Positions 19,965 to 29,076 of a stretch of 64,000 nt of DNA are shown here, piece after piece. The notes under the pieces were generated by a model. That model ran no database searches. It was not told the origin of the DNA and saw only the letters and a program-made list of their open reading frames with translations. A program made the translations under genes and the position numbers. The stretch comes from Paracoccus yibinensis (GTDB taxonomy: Bacteria; Pseudomonadota; Alphaproteobacteria; Rhodobacterales; Rhodobacteraceae): NCBI RefSeq assembly GCF_030846195.1, contig NZ_JAVCWH010000002.1, forward strand, positions 124,001 to 188,000, written 5' to 3'. Within the stretch, counting starts at the first letter, position 1. The number at the start of each line of letters is the position of its first letter.

Positions 19965-21100
19965 CCGCGCCCCGCTTTCTGCAAATCCACACGCTGACAA
20001 GCTATGCGGCGGCGCTGTTGAACCGCGACGACAGCGGCCTTGCCAAGCGCCTGCCCTATGGCGGCGCGCTGCGCACCCGGATCTCGTCGCAATGCCTGAA
20101 GCGGCATTGGCGGCTGGCCGAGGATCCTCATGCGCTGTCGCAGATCGACGGGGCCGAGGCTGCCTTCCGGTCGCGCGAACTGGTGACGCTGAAGGTCATC
20201 AAGCCGCTGCGGGACGCCGGTATCGACAGCGCGGTCGTGGACGCCCTGGAGCCAGAGTTCCAGATGGCGCTTTACGGGGACAAGGGCGTCACCAGGAAAT
20301 CCCGCCAGACGCTGATCTTCGGGGAAACCGAACTGCGCTGGCTGGCAGCCGAGGCCGCACGCCTGGCCGACGAAGCGGGCGGCGACGCCAAGGCGGCCAG
20401 GTCGCTGGCCGAAGCCTGGCGGAAGGGCCTGAACAAAAGCCTTAAGGCGATGACTGCGGCGGCAACCCTGCCCGGTGGCCTCACCTCGGCCCTGTTCGGG
20501 CGCATGGTGACCTCGGACCCCGAGGCGAACATCACTGCCCCGGTCCATGTCGCCCATGCCTTCACCGTCCACGAGGAAGAGGCCGAAAGCGATTACTTCA
20601 CCGCCGTGGACGACCTGTCGGGCGACGAGCCGGGCGCGGACACCATCCAGGAAACCGAGCTGACCTCGGGCCTGTTCTACGGCTATGTCGTGGTCGATAT
20701 TCCGGGACTGATCGACAACCTGGGCGGCGACGCCGATCTGGCGGGCCGGGTCCTGCACAACCTGGTCTATCTGATCGCCGAGGTTTCGCCCGGCGCCAAG
20801 CTTGGCTCGACCGCGCCCTATGGCCGTGCCGGCATGGTGCTGCTGGAAGCGGGCGACCGCCAGCCGCGTTCCCTGGCCGAGGCGTTCCGCACCCCCTGCC
20901 CGCCCCATTTGGGTCCGGCCGCGCAGGCGTTGTCCTCGCAACTCGAGGCCTTCGACCGCTGCTACGAGACGGGCGAGGAACGCCACGTCCTCAGCCTTGC
21001 CAACGCGCCGGTTCCTGCCGCCGCGCCCGCATCCTTGCGGCAACTGGCCGAATGGGCGGGCGGCCTGCCCGCGCGGCTGGTGGAAGGGCGCGCGGCCTGA
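19961..21100 (+). CDS. cas7e: Cascade backbone subunit Cas7e (Cse4/CasC)
   Basis: 379 residues. It begins FLQIHTLTSYAAALLNRDD, then RLPYGGALRTRISSQCLKRHWR, the invariant Cas7e N-terminal signature. The middle has LPGGLTSALFGRMVTSDPEANI and APVHVAHAFTVHEEEAESDY, the family-typical thumb region. Multiple copies form the helical crRNA-binding backbone. The stop overlaps cas5e as TGATG. Length and motifs are normal. Confidence 0.96.
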   Translation: MTAPRFLQIHTLTSYAAALLNRDDSGLAKRLPYGGALRTRISSQCLKRHWRLAEDPHALSQIDGAEAAFRSRELVTLKVIKPLRDAGIDSAVVDALEPEFQMALYGDKGVTRKSRQTLIFGETELRWLAAEAARLADEAGGDAKAARSLAEAWRKGLNKSLKAMTAAATLPGGLTSALFGRMVTSDPEANITAPVHVAHAFTVHEEEAESDYFTAVDDLSGDEPGADTIQETELTSGLFYGYVVVDIPGLIDNLGGDADLAGRVLHNLVYLIAEVSPGAKLGSTAPYGRAGMVLLEAGDRQPRSLAEAFRTPCPPHLGPAAQALSSQLEAFDRCYETGEERHVLSLANAPVPAAAPASLRQLAEWAGGLPARLVEGRAA

Positions 21101-21774
21101 TGCAATCCTGGCTGAAACTGGATCTGGCAGCACCGCTGATGGCCTTTGGCGGCGTTGCCATCGACCAGGTCGGGCCGGTGCGGGATTTCCCCGCCGCCTC
21201 GATGCTGACCGGGCTTTTCGCCAATGCGCTTGGCCTTGAATGTCGCGACCGGCAGGCTCATCAGGACATCCAGGACCGCCTGATCTTCGCAGCCGCCCTC
21301 CTGCGCGAGGGTGTGGTCATCACCGATATCCAGAACGCGCAACTGGAAAAGACCGATCGGGGCTGGACGACATGGGGCGAACCCGAGGGCCGCGATGGCG
21401 CAAGCTATGGCGCGCCTCATCGCCGCCGCCGCGACTATCTGGCCGATGCGCAAACGGTCGTGGTGGCGCGCTTGGCTCCGGGGTCACCCGCGACCGAGGA
21501 CATCCGGCAGGCTTTGCTTCATCCCGCGCGCCCCTTGTTCATCGGCCGCAAGCCCTGTCTTCCGTCCCGGCCGATCCTGGCCGGCACCGTCGATGCCGCC
21601 ACCGCCCATGACGCGCTGATCGCCGCCTTGCCGGACACCAGCGGCCTGCGCGCCTGCTGGCCCGCGACCGAGGGACCGACGGGTCATCGCGGGCAGGATC
21701 TTCCCGACTTGCGAAACTGGATCAGCGGCTTTCACGCCGGCACCCGTCGCGTGGTCGAGGGGCGGCTGCCATGA
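21100..21774 (+). CDS. cas5e: Cascade subunit Cas5e (CasD)
   Basis: 224 residues. Start WLKLDLAAPLMAFGGVAIDQ followed by RDFPAASMLTGLFANALGLE matches the RAMP fold of Cas5e. It holds the 5' handle of the crRNA at the foot of Cascade. The ATG at 21100 is chosen because it overlaps the cas7e stop and the conserved sequence begins there. The C-terminal FHAGTRRVVEGRLP is typical. It overlaps cas6e by ATGA. Confidence 0.95.
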   Translation: MQSWLKLDLAAPLMAFGGVAIDQVGPVRDFPAASMLTGLFANALGLECRDRQAHQDIQDRLIFAAALLREGVVITDIQNAQLEKTDRGWTTWGEPEGRDGASYGAPHRRRRDYLADAQTVVVARLAPGSPATEDIRQALLHPARPLFIGRKPCLPSRPILAGTVDAATAHDALIAALPDTSGLRACWPATEGPTGHRGQDLPDLRNWISGFHAGTRRVVEGRLP

Positions 21775-22538
21775 CGTTGTGGATGCTGCGCCTGCCGCTG
21801 GACCCGTCCCGACTGGCCCGCCATGCCGCCGAACGCGGCTGGATGCATCGCCGCGGCCATGACGAAGGCCGCGCCCTTCATCACCTTCTGACCGAAACCT
21901 TCGGAAAAACCGATGGCCAAGTTCCGAAATCCGCCTTCCAACCCTTTCGCCTGCTGTCTGGAAAGGGGGGCAGCAGCCTTTACGGCTATTCCACGGTCGC
22001 ACCAGAAACCCTGCGCGAAACAGCCGCAGCCATTGCCCCGCCCGAGGCTCTGGCGCTGCTGCCGCTGCCAAACCTCCAGGCCAAGCCGATGCCGCAAACC
22101 TGGCGCCTGGGCCAGGTTCTGGGTTTCGACCTGCGCGCCCGTCCCGTTGTCAGGCTGAACTCGGCAATCCCTCCTGACCGCGATCCGCTGGGCAGGGGTT
22201 TCCGGCAGGGCGCCGAAATCGACGCCTATGTCGCAGCCCAGGCGCGCAGTCCGGCGCCGGTTGCCCGTAACCGGGTCTATCTGGACTGGCTTGCCGCGCG
22301 TCTGGCGCCTGCCGCCGAGCTGATCCGCGACGGCACGGTTCTGCATCGCTTCCAGCGCAGCCAAGCCCTGCGCCGCGGTCTGTCGGAAGGGCCGGACGCC
22401 GTTTTCCACGGCACCCTGCGCATCACCGACCCGGATCGGTTTGCGCTGCTGCTGTCGCGGGGCGTCGGGCGGCATTGCGCCTATGGCTTCGGGATGCTGC
22501 TGCTGCGGGCGCCGCAAAGCCCGCCCTTGGAGGCCTAG
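21771..22538 (+). CDS. cas6e: crRNA endoribonuclease Cas6e (CasE)
   Basis: 255 residues, longer than E. coli Cas6e (199). It cuts the pre-crRNA at the base of the repeat hairpin and stays bound to the 3' handle. N-terminal ferredoxin fold starts MTLWMLRLPLDPSRLARHAA, with HHLL and AFQPFRLLSGKG following. The C-terminal glycine-rich motif is LLSRGVGRHCAYGFGMLLL. The repeat forms the expected CCCCGC/GCGGGG hairpin, matching this enzyme's substrate. The catalytic residue was not pinned down by eye. Confidence 0.95.
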   Translation: MTLWMLRLPLDPSRLARHAAERGWMHRRGHDEGRALHHLLTETFGKTDGQVPKSAFQPFRLLSGKGGSSLYGYSTVAPETLRETAAAIAPPEALALLPLPNLQAKPMPQTWRLGQVLGFDLRARPVVRLNSAIPPDRDPLGRGFRQGAEIDAYVAAQARSPAPVARNRVYLDWLAARLAPAAELIRDGTVLHRFQRSQALRRGLSEGPDAVFHGTLRITDPDRFALLLSRGVGRHCAYGFGMLLLRAPQSPPLEA

Positions 22539-23411
22539 ATGCTCAAGGGCCGGCTGGGGCTGGACAGCGCCAAGGTTCCCCATGCCGACCGGTCGGGCCT
22601 GCTTTACCTGGCGCGCGGTGCCCTGACGGCCCGCGACGGCACGCTGGCCTTCCTGCAAGGGCCGACGACCGAGGCCGACGCGCTGACGCCCGGCGATTAC
22701 GCGATACCGATGCAGGCGGTGTCCATGATCCTGCTAGGACCCGGTTCGACGGTCAGCCATGATGCGTTGCGTCTGCTGGCCCATGCCCGAACCGCCTTGG
22801 CTGCGGTCGGTGAAGACGGCGTCCGCCTTTATACCGCGCCGCCCCTGATCCCGGACCGTTCCGGCCTGGCCCGGTTGCAGGCACGGCTTTGGGCCGATGA
22901 CGAGATGCGCATCATGATCGCCCGCCGCATGTATGCGATGCGCCTGGGCGAGGTTCTGCCCCATCGCGATCTGGACGTGCTGCGGGGAATCGAAGGCGCG
23001 CGGATGAAGGAAAGCTATCGTCTTGCCGCCCAGGCCGCCGGGATCGACTGGCATGGCCGCCGCTATGACCGCGCCGATCCCCTGTCGGCCGACCTCGCCA
23101 ACCAGGCGCTGAACCACGCCGCCTCGGCCATCGAGGCTGCCGCCGCCATCGCCGTCGCGGCAACGGCGACGATCCCGCAACTGGGCTTCATCCACGAGGA
23201 TCCGGGCCAGTCCTTCGTTCTGGACATCGCCGATCTTTACCGAGCCGAGATCGCCCTGCCCTGCGCCTTCCGTGCGGCCCGTCGCGTCAAGGACAATCCG
23301 GCCGAGACCATCGAGCGCGTGACCCGCCGCCTGACCGGCGAAACCCTTGCCCGCAGCCAGACGATCCCTGCCATGATCGACCGCATCAAGCGTTTGATCG
23401 AGGGAAGCTGA
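22539..23411 (+). CDS. cas1e: CRISPR integrase Cas1e
   Basis: 290 residues. With Cas2e it captures prespacers and inserts them at the leader end of the array. Expected metal-binding residues are visible: Glu152 in RGIEGARMKESYR, His219 in LGFIHEDPGQSF, and Asp229/Asp232 in VLDIADLYR. The N-terminal beta domain (VPHADRSGLLYLARGAL) is normal. The ATG follows the cas6e stop with no gap. An intact active site suggests adaptation capacity. Confidence 0.97.
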   Translation: MLKGRLGLDSAKVPHADRSGLLYLARGALTARDGTLAFLQGPTTEADALTPGDYAIPMQAVSMILLGPGSTVSHDALRLLAHARTALAAVGEDGVRLYTAPPLIPDRSGLARLQARLWADDEMRIMIARRMYAMRLGEVLPHRDLDVLRGIEGARMKESYRLAAQAAGIDWHGRRYDRADPLSADLANQALNHAASAIEAAAAIAVAATATIPQLGFIHEDPGQSFVLDIADLYRAEIALPCAFRAARRVKDNPAETIERVTRRLTGETLARSQTIPAMIDRIKRLIEGS

Positions 23412-23412
23412 C

Positions 23413-23712
23413 ATGGCCGGCCAGATGACCACGGTCGTGACCCGCGATGTCGAGGATCGTTACCGCGGCTTTCTGACCTCGGTCATGCTCGAGATCGCAC
23501 CGGGAGTCTACGTGTCTCCGCAGATGACCCAAGAGGTCCGCGACCGGGTCTGGACGGTGCTTGAAGACTGGTGGGCAGCCCTGGGCCGCGGCTCCATCGT
23601 GATGACCTGGCGGGACATCAAGGCCGTCGGAAACCTGAGGATTCTGACACTTGGCGTTCCTGCGAAGGAAATCGTGGACGCAGACGGAGTTCTGCTCGTA
23701 AAACGAAAGTAG
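23413..23712 (+). CDS. cas2e: Cas2e adaptation protein
   Basis: 99 residues of the type I-E Cas2 family: TRDVEDRYRGFLTSVMLEIAPG at the N-terminus, VYVSPQMTQEVRDRVW and GSIVMTWRD in the centre. It dimerises at the core of the Cas1-Cas2 complex and sets spacer length. It starts one base after the cas1e stop. The 64-nt leader and the array follow immediately. Confidence 0.96.
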   Translation: MAGQMTTVVTRDVEDRYRGFLTSVMLEIAPGVYVSPQMTQEVRDRVWTVLEDWWAALGRGSIVMTWRDIKAVGNLRILTLGVPAKEIVDADGVLLVKRK

Positions 23713-23776
23713 ATATCGCGCATTACACGCGACATGCTGTTTGAAATCGTTGCAGATCAGCCATATGCTGGCAAGA
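23713..23776 (+). promoter_or_regulatory. CRISPR leader with candidate promoter
   Basis: A short, relatively AT-rich 64-nt leader. TTGAAA (23741-23746) and TATGCT (23764-23769) are 17 nt apart, so transcription would start about 23776, at the edge of the first repeat. The leader lies at the cas2e end, agreeing with intact repeats there and decayed repeats at the far end. No clear IHF site was recognised. Confidence 0.6.
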
Positions 23777-26341
23777 GGCTCCCCCGCACCCGCGGGGATA
23801 GACCCTCGTATGTGAGGTTAGAAAACCTTACTTGCGGGGCTCCCCCGCACCCGCGGGGATAGACCTGTCGGCAAACAGAGCGCCGATCTGGTCAAATGGG
23901 CTCCCCCGCACCCGCGGGGATAGACCCCCAGCCTTTCGAGATCGCCCCTGACGCGAAGCGGCTCCCCCGCACCCGCGGGGATAGACCCGCTGCGTCTATG
24001 GCGAGAAGGCAGAGGAATTGGGCTCCCCCGCACCCGCGGGGATAGACCCGTAGGCACGGGCGCGGATGTCCCGGCAAAGGGGGCTCCCCCGCACCCGCGG
24101 GGATAGACCCAGTTATGCGGCATCTTCGGGGGGAGGATACTTGGCTCCCCCGCACCCGCGGGGATAGACCCGGGGTCCTGGACGCCCCCGTGTCCACCGT
24201 CCAGGCTCCCCCGCACCCGCGGGGATAGACCCGACGCCCCGGAATATCGGGAGGGCGCGCCCCTGGCTCCCCCGCACCCGCGGGGATAGACCCCGGGCTA
24301 TGCACCCTTCTCGCTGACGGTTGCCGGCTCCCCCGCACCCGCGGGGATAGACCCTGGTGGGTATAGGGCGCGGCGCCGGTGGTGGTGGCTCCCCCGCACC
24401 CGCGGGGATAGACCCGATGAAATCCGGGGCGTGTTCGACCGGATGCTGGCTCCCCCGCACCCGCGGGGATAGACCTTACTGACCCGGAGACCTGACCATG
24501 CCACAAGGGGCTCCCCCGCACCCGCGGGGATAGACCCTGATGGCAACGGACGGTGTGACGGTGGCGGGTGGCTCCCCCGCACCCGCGGGGATAGACCCGG
24601 ACGTGGGCTGATAGCCGTGATCCGGGCTGAGGCTCCCCCGCACCCGCGGGGATAGACCCCTCGCCCGTGCCCCTGCCCGCCTCCGCAGCCCGGCTCCCCC
24701 GCACCCGCGGGGATAGACCGCTACCGTCCTCCGACGGCGGCGGCTTTACGGGGGCTCCCCCGCACCCGCGGGGATAGACCCTGCGGGACGCTGTAAGCGG
24801 CCCTATCCCGGTTGGCTCCCCCGCACCCGCGGGGATAGACCTGGACGCGGCCAAGGTGCTGGGCTTCGGGTCTGGGCTCCCCCGCACCCGCGGGGATAGA
24901 CCCGCCGCTGCCGTCCTGCCGCGTAATGCGTGGCTGGCTCCCCCGCACCCGCGGGGATAGACCCCTGGACCTGTCGGCGCAAGTGACGTCCGGCTAGGCT
25001 CCCCCGCACCCGCGGGGATAGACCCGCTGTCGTCCGTTCCGTGGCCGATGTGGACGCGGCTCCCCCGCACCCGCGGGGATAGACCCTTGGCGCGCGGCTG
25101 ACCCGCATTCACAGGGAAGGCTCCCCCGCACCCGCGGGGATAGACCCCGCTGCGCCGCCGCATAGGCCGGATCAATCGAGGCTCCCCCGCACCCGCGGGA
25201 TAGACCCCGTGGCGCTCATGCGGGGGCTGCTGATGGGGGGGCTCCCCCGCACCCGCGGGGATAGACCCCACGGGCGACGGGGCACCGCCCCCGCCCGCCC
25301 GGCTCCCCCGCACCCGCGGGGATAGACCCCGCGTGTTCACCAGCTGCTGTCACAGCTGGGGGGCTCCCCCGCACCCGCGGGGATAGACCCCCGCAACAGC
25401 CGCCCCCCGACCGGCCAACCTGGGCTCCCCCGCACCCGCGGGGATAGACCCAGCAGCGCCGCCAGATCGCCCATTACCGGGCCGGCTCCCCATGACGTCA
25501 CGGGCTTGGTCCAGCGTCAGGCGGCTCCCCCGCACCCGCGGGGATAGACCAGATCAACCCGGCGCTGAATACCGACTTCTACGGCTCCCCCGCACCCGCG
25601 GGGATAGAGCCTATGCGTTTAGTGACTACGGAAAAGGAAAACGGGCTCCCCCGCACCCGCGGGGATAGACCCATGCTGGCCGAGACCGAAACCCATCGGG
25701 CCGAGGCTCCCCCGCACCCGCGGGGATAGACCTGAGTGACGGGATCTAGGGGCAGGCGCGAGGGGGGCTCCCCCGCACCCGCGGGGATAGACCCGTCGCG
25801 CCCTTTTCCGCAAATGGTCACAGGACGGCTCCCCCGCACCCGCGGGGATAGACCCCGGCAGGAGCCGAGACATGAGCATCGAAGCTTGGCTCCCCCGCAC
25901 CCGCGGGGATAGACCCTCCGGGGCTTACCGCAGGCTCGTGCTGGTGAAGGCTCCCCCGCACCCGCGGGGATAGACCCCCGGATTTCAGGCGATGCCGTCA
26001 TGGTCCACCGGCTCCCCAGCACCCGCGTGGATAGACCCGTTACCGGCCAGATCATCAACGGCACATTCACGGCTCCCCCGCACCCGTGGGGATAGACCCG
26101 TCAGCTGGATCTGATCGTCATGGCCCAGCAGGGCTCCCCCGCACCCGCGGGGATAGACCGCCAGCAGCAAAAGGTGTCGGGGGTCATTCGGCGGCTCCCC
26201 CGCACCCGCGGGGATAGACCCGATGTGCAGCCCGGTTTCGCGCTTGACCGCCAGGCTCCCCCGCACCCGCGGGGATAGACCCGCGTGGCTTGTCGGCGTC
26301 GGCGTCGGCCAATCGGCTCCCCGCACCCGCGGGGATAGACC
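23777..26341 (+). CRISPR. Type I-E CRISPR array, 43 repeats and 42 spacers
   Basis: The invariant repeat is 28 nt, beginning GGCTCCCCCGCACC and ending GGGGATAGACC, or 29 nt if the usually-C junction base is counted. It folds as CCCCGC/GCGGGG with an ACCC loop, the Cas6e substrate. Period is 61 nt, so spacers are 33 nt (or 32 with a 29-nt repeat). Irregular repeats: the one at 25180 lacks one G; the one at 25484 is cut to about 6 nt; 25583 has a base change near its end; 26010 has two changes; 26071 has one; the terminal one at 26315 lacks one C. One spacer, after the repeat at 25523, is a base short. Decay is concentrated at the leader-distal end. Spacer targets cannot be identified by eye. 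Confidence 0.98.
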
Positions 26342-26815
26342 CCATGGCGCGGCCCTCGCGGGGCGGTCGTAAAGGCTCACCGCCGCTTCGCCCTGCGGTT
26401 CGTGGCGGAACGACGGCCGCGAGATCGACAGCAGACGGCATTGCGCCCTGGCCGACAGATTCGGGCGGATCTTCTCGGCCATCCCGCGCCTCACCTGCAG
26501 GTCAGGAGTTGAGCTTTCGTGACAAGAAATCGTCGGCCACAGGCAACTCACCGATCTTCGGATGCAGCGCACGCACCACATCCTCGGGGACTTTCTTGCT
26601 ACCCTGCCCAAAGATATCCGCCGCACCGTCCAGCAAGCTTTCTTCCACTGATGGATCATCGCCGGATGCAGGCCGTTTCGGCAGCCAGTTCCGACACCGT
26701 GCGCTCACCCTTCAGGGCTTCCAGCGCCACCCGCGCCTTGAACCCCGCGTCATGGTTCCTGCGCTTCTTCATATCCTGAGCTGCTCGTTCTTGGAAACCA
26801 GCAGACGTCAGATCA
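26342..26815 (-). mobile_element. Truncated, frameshifted IS3-family insertion sequence
   Basis: On the minus strand a terminal TGATCTGACGTCTGCTGG lies at 26815. It is followed by orfA from ATG 26772: MKKRRNHDAGFKARVALEAL, then two single-base deletions that break the frame, then MIHQWKKA and GAADIFGQGSKKVPEDVVRA, ending FLSRKLNS. OrfB begins near 26480 (MAEKIRPNLSARAQCRLLSI) but stops being homologous at 26342, where the last CRISPR repeat starts. Only the first few dozen OrfB residues remain and the DDE catalytic domain is missing. It is a non-functional relic. Confidence 0.8.
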
Positions 26816-26916
26816 TGGCTGCCGTCCGATTTTGGGGAAGGAACGCATCGCTCATTCGGAGGTTTGTCACATTATTACAAACCATTTCGTAACACATTGA
26901 TCTACAGGACCAGGCT
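26816..26916. other. AT-rich spacer at the island's right end
   Basis: About 100 nt of lower GC than the surroundings between the IS end and the distal att-like repeat. No gene, RNA or clear repeat was recognised here. Confidence 0.4.
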
Positions 26917-26943
26917 TCGTTGTCGAGCCTCTTACCTTTTCCC
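26917..26943 (+). repeat. Putative right attachment site (attR): imperfect copy of the ffs 3' end
   Basis: Starts TCGTTGTCGAGCCTCTTACC and continues TTTTCCC. It matches 24 of 27 positions with 14316-14342 in direct orientation. It lies 166 nt before pccB and carries no SRP RNA upstream of it, so it is an isolated tail fragment. Read as the original chromosomal ffs 3' end displaced by island integration. Confidence 0.72.
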
Positions 26944-26987
26944 GCATTCGGATTTGTCCGGCCCGCAGCATTTGCGCACCGACTTCC

Positions 26988-27041
26988 GTTTGCAGATTTT
27001 CATTTTTCTTTGCCATTACATGACACAGTTTGCAAATTTTC
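26988..27041 (+). promoter_or_regulatory. Paired PccR/ScfR-like operator boxes upstream of pccB
   Basis: GTTTGCAGATTTTC (26988-27001) and GTTTGCAAATTTTC (27028-27041) are direct copies exactly 40 nt apart. The second contains TTTGCAAA, the palindrome reported as the half-site for the propionyl-CoA regulator PccR in Rhodobacter. The regulator gene itself is not in the window. The canonical pair separated by four bases is not present, so the assignment is tentative. Confidence 0.45.
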
Positions 27042-27108
27042 TCGTTTTTGCTTCCCCGTCCTGCCCTGCCTGACTAGGCTGCGGCGCAAGGATCGACAGG
27101 GGGCTGCG

Positions 27109-28641
27109 ATGAAGGACATTCTTCAGGAATTGGAGGACCGCCGGACTCTGGCCCGGTTGGGCGGGGGCCAGCGGCGGATCGACGCGCAGCACGCGCGCGG
27201 CAAGCTGACGGCGCGCGAACGGATCGAACTGCTGCTGGACGAAGGCAGCTTCGAGGAGTTCGACATGTTCGTGGCGCACCGTTCCACCGACTTCGGGATG
27301 GAAGCCGACCGTCCCTATGGCGACGGCGTCGTGACCGGTTGGGGCACGATCAACGGGCGCATGGTTTATGTCTTTTCGCAGGACTTCACGGTTTTCGGCG
27401 GATCGCTGTCGGAAACCCATGCCCAGAAAATATGCAAGATCATGGACATGGCGATGCAGAACGGCGCGCCGGTGATCGGGTTGAACGACTCGGGCGGCGC
27501 GCGCATCCAGGAAGGCGTGGCGTCGCTGGCCGGCTATGCCGACGTGTTCCAGCGCAACATCATGGCATCCGGGGTGGTGCCGCAGATCAGCGTGATCATG
27601 GGGCCTTGCGCGGGCGGGGCGGTCTATTCCCCTGCCATGACCGACTTCATCTTCATGGTGAAGGACACGTCCTATATGTTCGTGACAGGGCCAGATGTGG
27701 TCAAGACCGTCACGAACGAGGTGGTGACGGCCGAACAGCTTGGCGGCGCATCGACCCACACGAAGAAAAGTTCGGTCGCAGATGGCGCGTTTGAAGACGA
27801 CGTCGAGGCGCTGACCGAAATCCGCCGCCTGTTCGACTTCCTGCCGCTGAACAACCGCGACAAGGCGCCCGTGCGGCCTTTCTTTGACGATCCCGCAAGG
27901 ATCGAGGAGAGCCTGGACACGCTGATCCCCGACAACCCGAACCAGCCTTATGACATGAAGGAACTGATCGTGAAGGTCGCGGACGAAGGCGACTTCTACG
28001 AAATCCAGAAGGACTTTGCGGGCAACATCATCACGGGCTTCATCCGCATCGAAGGCCGGACCGTGGGCGTGGTGGCCAACCAGCCGATGGTGCTGGCGGG
28101 CTGCCTTGACATCGACAGTTCGCGCAAGGCCGCGCGGTTCGTCCGCTTTTGCGATGCCTTCGAGATCCCGATCCTGACCTTCGTGGACGTGCCGGGCTTC
28201 CTGCCTGGCACCGGCCAGGAATATGGCGGCGTCATCAAGCACGGCGCGAAGCTGCTGTTCGCCTATGGCGAGGCGACCGTGCCGAAGGTCACGGTCATCA
28301 CCCGCAAGGCCTATGGCGGGGCCTACGACGTGATGGCGTCCAAGCATTTGCGGGGCGATTTCAACTATGCCTGGCCCACGGCGGAAATCGCGGTGATGGG
28401 GGCCAAGGGCGCGGTCGAGATCCTGTATCGCAGCGAGTTGGGCGATCCCGACAAGATTGCGGCGCGAACCAAGGATTACGAGGACCGCTTCGCCAATCCC
28501 TTCGTCGCCGCCGAAAAGGGCTTCATCGACGAGGTGATCCAGCCCCATTCGACGCGCAAGCGCGTTGCCCGGGCTTTCGCCAGCCTGCGCACCAAGCGGC
28601 TGTCGAATCCCTGGAAGAAGCACGACAACATTCCTTTGTAA
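27109..28641 (+). CDS. pccB: Propionyl-CoA carboxylase beta subunit (carboxyltransferase)
   Basis: 510 residues. Transfers the carboxyl group from carboxybiotin on PccA to propionyl-CoA, giving methylmalonyl-CoA. Motifs include [20 protein letters not shown] (about 27-46), [19 protein letters not shown] (oxyanion hole of the N-domain, near 125-143), [16 protein letters not shown] and the C-domain [21 protein letters not shown]. The ATG at 27109 follows AGGGGG and starts the conserved [12 protein letters not shown]. The first gene to the right of the island; pccA lies 1.6 kb downstream. Confidence 0.96.
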   Translation: MKDILQELEDRRTLARLGGGQRRIDAQHARGKLTARERIELLLDEGSFEEFDMFVAHRSTDFGMEADRPYGDGVVTGWGTINGRMVYVFSQDFTVFGGSLSETHAQKICKIMDMAMQNGAPVIGLNDSGGARIQEGVASLAGYADVFQRNIMASGVVPQISVIMGPCAGGAVYSPAMTDFIFMVKDTSYMFVTGPDVVKTVTNEVVTAEQLGGASTHTKKSSVADGAFEDDVEALTEIRRLFDFLPLNNRDKAPVRPFFDDPARIEESLDTLIPDNPNQPYDMKELIVKVADEGDFYEIQKDFAGNIITGFIRIEGRTVGVVANQPMVLAGCLDIDSSRKAARFVRFCDAFEIPILTFVDVPGFLPGTGQEYGGVIKHGAKLLFAYGEATVPKVTVITRKAYGGAYDVMASKHLRGDFNYAWPTAEIAVMGAKGAVEILYRSELGDPDKIAARTKDYEDRFANPFVAAEKGFIDEVIQPHSTRKRVARAFASLRTKRLSNPWKKHDNIPL

Positions 28642-28842
28642 GATGTTAACGCGGTTGCACAAATGCGTGAATGATGCAGGCCAGCCACAGGCCGCGTGGC
28701 ATTTGGCCCTGGCTGTCCGGCCTGCCTGTCTGCGTCCCTGCGCCGCCGCTATCATGCCCGGCGGGGCGATGCATCAAGACATCCCCCACAACAACCCGAG
28801 CAGACGGGCGCAGCAGCGCCCGCTTTACAGGAGCGAGACAAC

Positions 28843-28989
28843 ATGTCGAAGAAAATCATCCTCAGCCTCGTGCTGGTGTCGGCCTTTGCTGCGTGCCAGC
28901 GTCAGGCAGCCGAACCCGAGGTTTACGTGCCCACCCCGAACCCCGTCACGACCGAGCCCGTCTATCAGGGCAAATACGGCGCCAACTGA
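28843..28989 (+). CDS. Small lipoprotein of 48 residues
   Basis: MSKKIILSLVLVSAFAACQR is a lipoprotein signal with a cysteine after FAA, followed by about 30 residues rich in Pro, Thr and Val (VYVPTPNPVTTEP). AGGAG lies 9 nt before the ATG, a good ribosome site. No function is recognised. It sits between pccB and pccA, where related bacteria also keep small unannotated genes. Confidence 0.7.
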   Translation: MSKKIILSLVLVSAFAACQRQAAEPEVYVPTPNPVTTEPVYQGKYGAN

Positions 28990-29076
28990 TCCGAACCGAC
29001 TGATCTTGCGCGGGCGGTCCGGCTGCCCGCGCCTTTCCGGCCCGGCCCGGCCCGGCCCCCGCCATGGGGGACCATC

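Noticed and set aside
23818..26659. Long minus-strand reading frames full of GLSPRVRGS, SIPAGAGEP and VYPRGCGGA repeats
   Set aside because: They are translations of the CRISPR repeats in three frames (61-nt period) with spacers between them; no gene is present.
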